Shown piece after piece: positions 5,137 to 5,531 of a stretch of 5,531 nt of DNA. Positions within the stretch are counted from its first letter, which is position 1, and each line of letters begins with the position of its first letter. The stretch covers positions 1 to 5,531 of the forward strand of contig CABSDC010000124.1 of NCBI GenBank assembly GCA_902476295.1. Direction: 5' to 3'. The DNA comes from SFTJ01 sp905210415 (GTDB lineage Bacteria; Bacteroidota; Bacteroidia; Bacteroidales; Muribaculaceae). The position numbers were made by a program, and so were the translations under genes. The notes beneath the pieces are model-generated. The model ran no database searches and was not told the origin of the DNA. It saw only the letters and a list, made by a program, of their open reading frames with translations.

Positions 5137-5457
5137 CTATCCTGCATCCGTAGCGCAAATCACACTGTCCACATCCGGGCGGTGCATAAGTTTTTTCAGG
5201 ATGCCAAACTGCTTTTTGGTGCTGGCAGACACCAGATACTGCCACTTTTGCGGTAGGATGGGCAGATCTGTAATGCTCCACTTGACGTATTTGGCATCGT
5301 AGACATTAGGCGGGGCAAGCTCTACCAAATGCCCCACACACCAGCTCACCAGATAGCCGTTGCCCTCAAGGTAGCCGTCCTGACGGCTGGTGGCACCGAG
5401 GACTTTGGCGTAGGACATGGCGACAGATGGCTTTTCTGCTACAACTAGAATTGAAAT
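5137..5457 (-). pseudogene. topB: DNA topoisomerase III, N-terminal fragment cut within the TOPRIM domain
   Basis: The 106-residue fragment begins SILVVAEKPSVAMSYAKVLG, the TOPRIM opening of TopB with its catalytic Glu (AEKPS). It continues with DGYLEGNGYLVSWCVGHLVE, DLPILPQKWQY and STKKQFGILKKLM, typical of the topB carried by clostridial conjugative elements. It stops after VICATDAG, exactly where REGE should follow. The acidic REGE site, the active tyrosine and all other domains are missing (full length is about 700 residues), so it cannot be a working topoisomerase. No other frame continues the homology past 5137, so this is a junction, not a point frameshift. GGAGGG (5465-5470) is 7 bases before ATT 5457-5455, where homologs have ATG. 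TTG 5472 is in frame but overlaps that ribosome site. Confidence 0.85.
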
Positions 5458-5531
5458 AAGCGTTCCCTCCAATCTGTTTTCATTTGGATATGTACGGCGG
5501 CAAACGCCGCCTTGAAATCAGATGGGTTCAT
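5445..5531 (-). CDS. End of a small upstream reading frame overlapping topB (partial)
   Basis: A minus-strand frame is open from the window edge to TAG 5447-5445 and encodes 28 visible residues beginning MNPSDFKAAFAAVHIQMKTD. The ATG sits exactly at the window edge, so I cannot tell whether it is the start or an internal Met. It overlaps the inferred topB start by 13 bases and contains its ribosome site, an arrangement typical of tightly packed element operons. A short perfect hairpin, GGCGGC-AAAC-GCCGCC (5496-5511), lies within it. The family is not recognised. Confidence 0.35.
   Translation of the reverse strand: MNPSDFKAAFAAVHIQMKTDWRERLFQF
5465..5470 (-). promoter_or_regulatory. Ribosome binding site of topB, leading to an ATT codon
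   Basis: On the minus strand GGAGGG is followed by a 7-base spacer and then ATT TCA ATT CTA GTT, where a TopB start of the MSILVVAEKPS type is expected. The site itself is strong and normally spaced. Only the start codon is abnormal. Confidence 0.55.

Noticed and set aside
5050..5137. Group II intron 5' end (GTGCG on the minus strand just after the topB break)
   Set aside because: The GUGYG match is only five bases, the next 86 bases show no intron domain, and a normal gene starts right after.
5051..5281. Upstream extension of the DUF6061-like protein to 5281
   Set aside because: It overlaps topB in another frame and adds residues that do not fit the family. A proper SD precedes the ATG at 5050.

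Overview
The window looks like an accessory stretch of a Clostridia (Firmicutes) chromosome, probably a gut member of Oscillospirales or Lachnospirales. I infer this from the purine-rich Shine-Dalgarno (SD) sites, the ECF-type sigma factor overlapping a DUF4367-type membrane protein, the small Sec-exported proteins, and an integrative-element module (DUF6061-like gene plus topB) of the kind common in these bacteria. Nothing in the window fixes the genus.

Left part (1-1077): the 3' end of an ECF-type sigma factor gene overlaps by 8 bases a single-pass membrane protein with a DUF4367-like outer domain, probably its regulator or sensor. A very strong hairpin terminator closes the pair. Middle part (about 1100-4332): five plus-strand genes, all predicted to be exported or membrane anchored. 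They are a small secreted protein, a single-pass membrane protein, a secreted protein of unknown family, a V8-like (glutamyl endopeptidase type, family S1B) serine protease with a twin-arginine signal, and a small anchored protein. A TGAAAC-N17-CGT sequence before the first of these looks like an ECF-type promoter, so the sigma factor at the left could drive the cluster. The protease has its own leader with a plausible sigma-A promoter and two tiny overlapping reading frames.

Right part (4333-5531): 4333-4682 has no intact gene. It holds a decayed reading frame with in-frame stops, three copies of a 10-base word and a perfect 16-bp tandem duplication. A strong hairpin at about 4705-4763 then ends a minus-strand module made of a DUF6061-like small protein, a topoisomerase III gene cut off in its TOPRIM domain, and the tail of another reading frame. 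This is the debris of an integrative or conjugative element, convergent with the exported-protein cluster.

The most unusual signal is at translation starts. The membrane protein, the Tat protease and topB each have ATA, ATA and ATT exactly where a good Shine-Dalgarno predicts ATG, and in the last two protein homology supports that start. In the protease the ATA also overlaps the stop codon of an upstream mini-ORF (ATAG), as in translational coupling. Either non-AUG initiation is used here or several genes have lost their starts.
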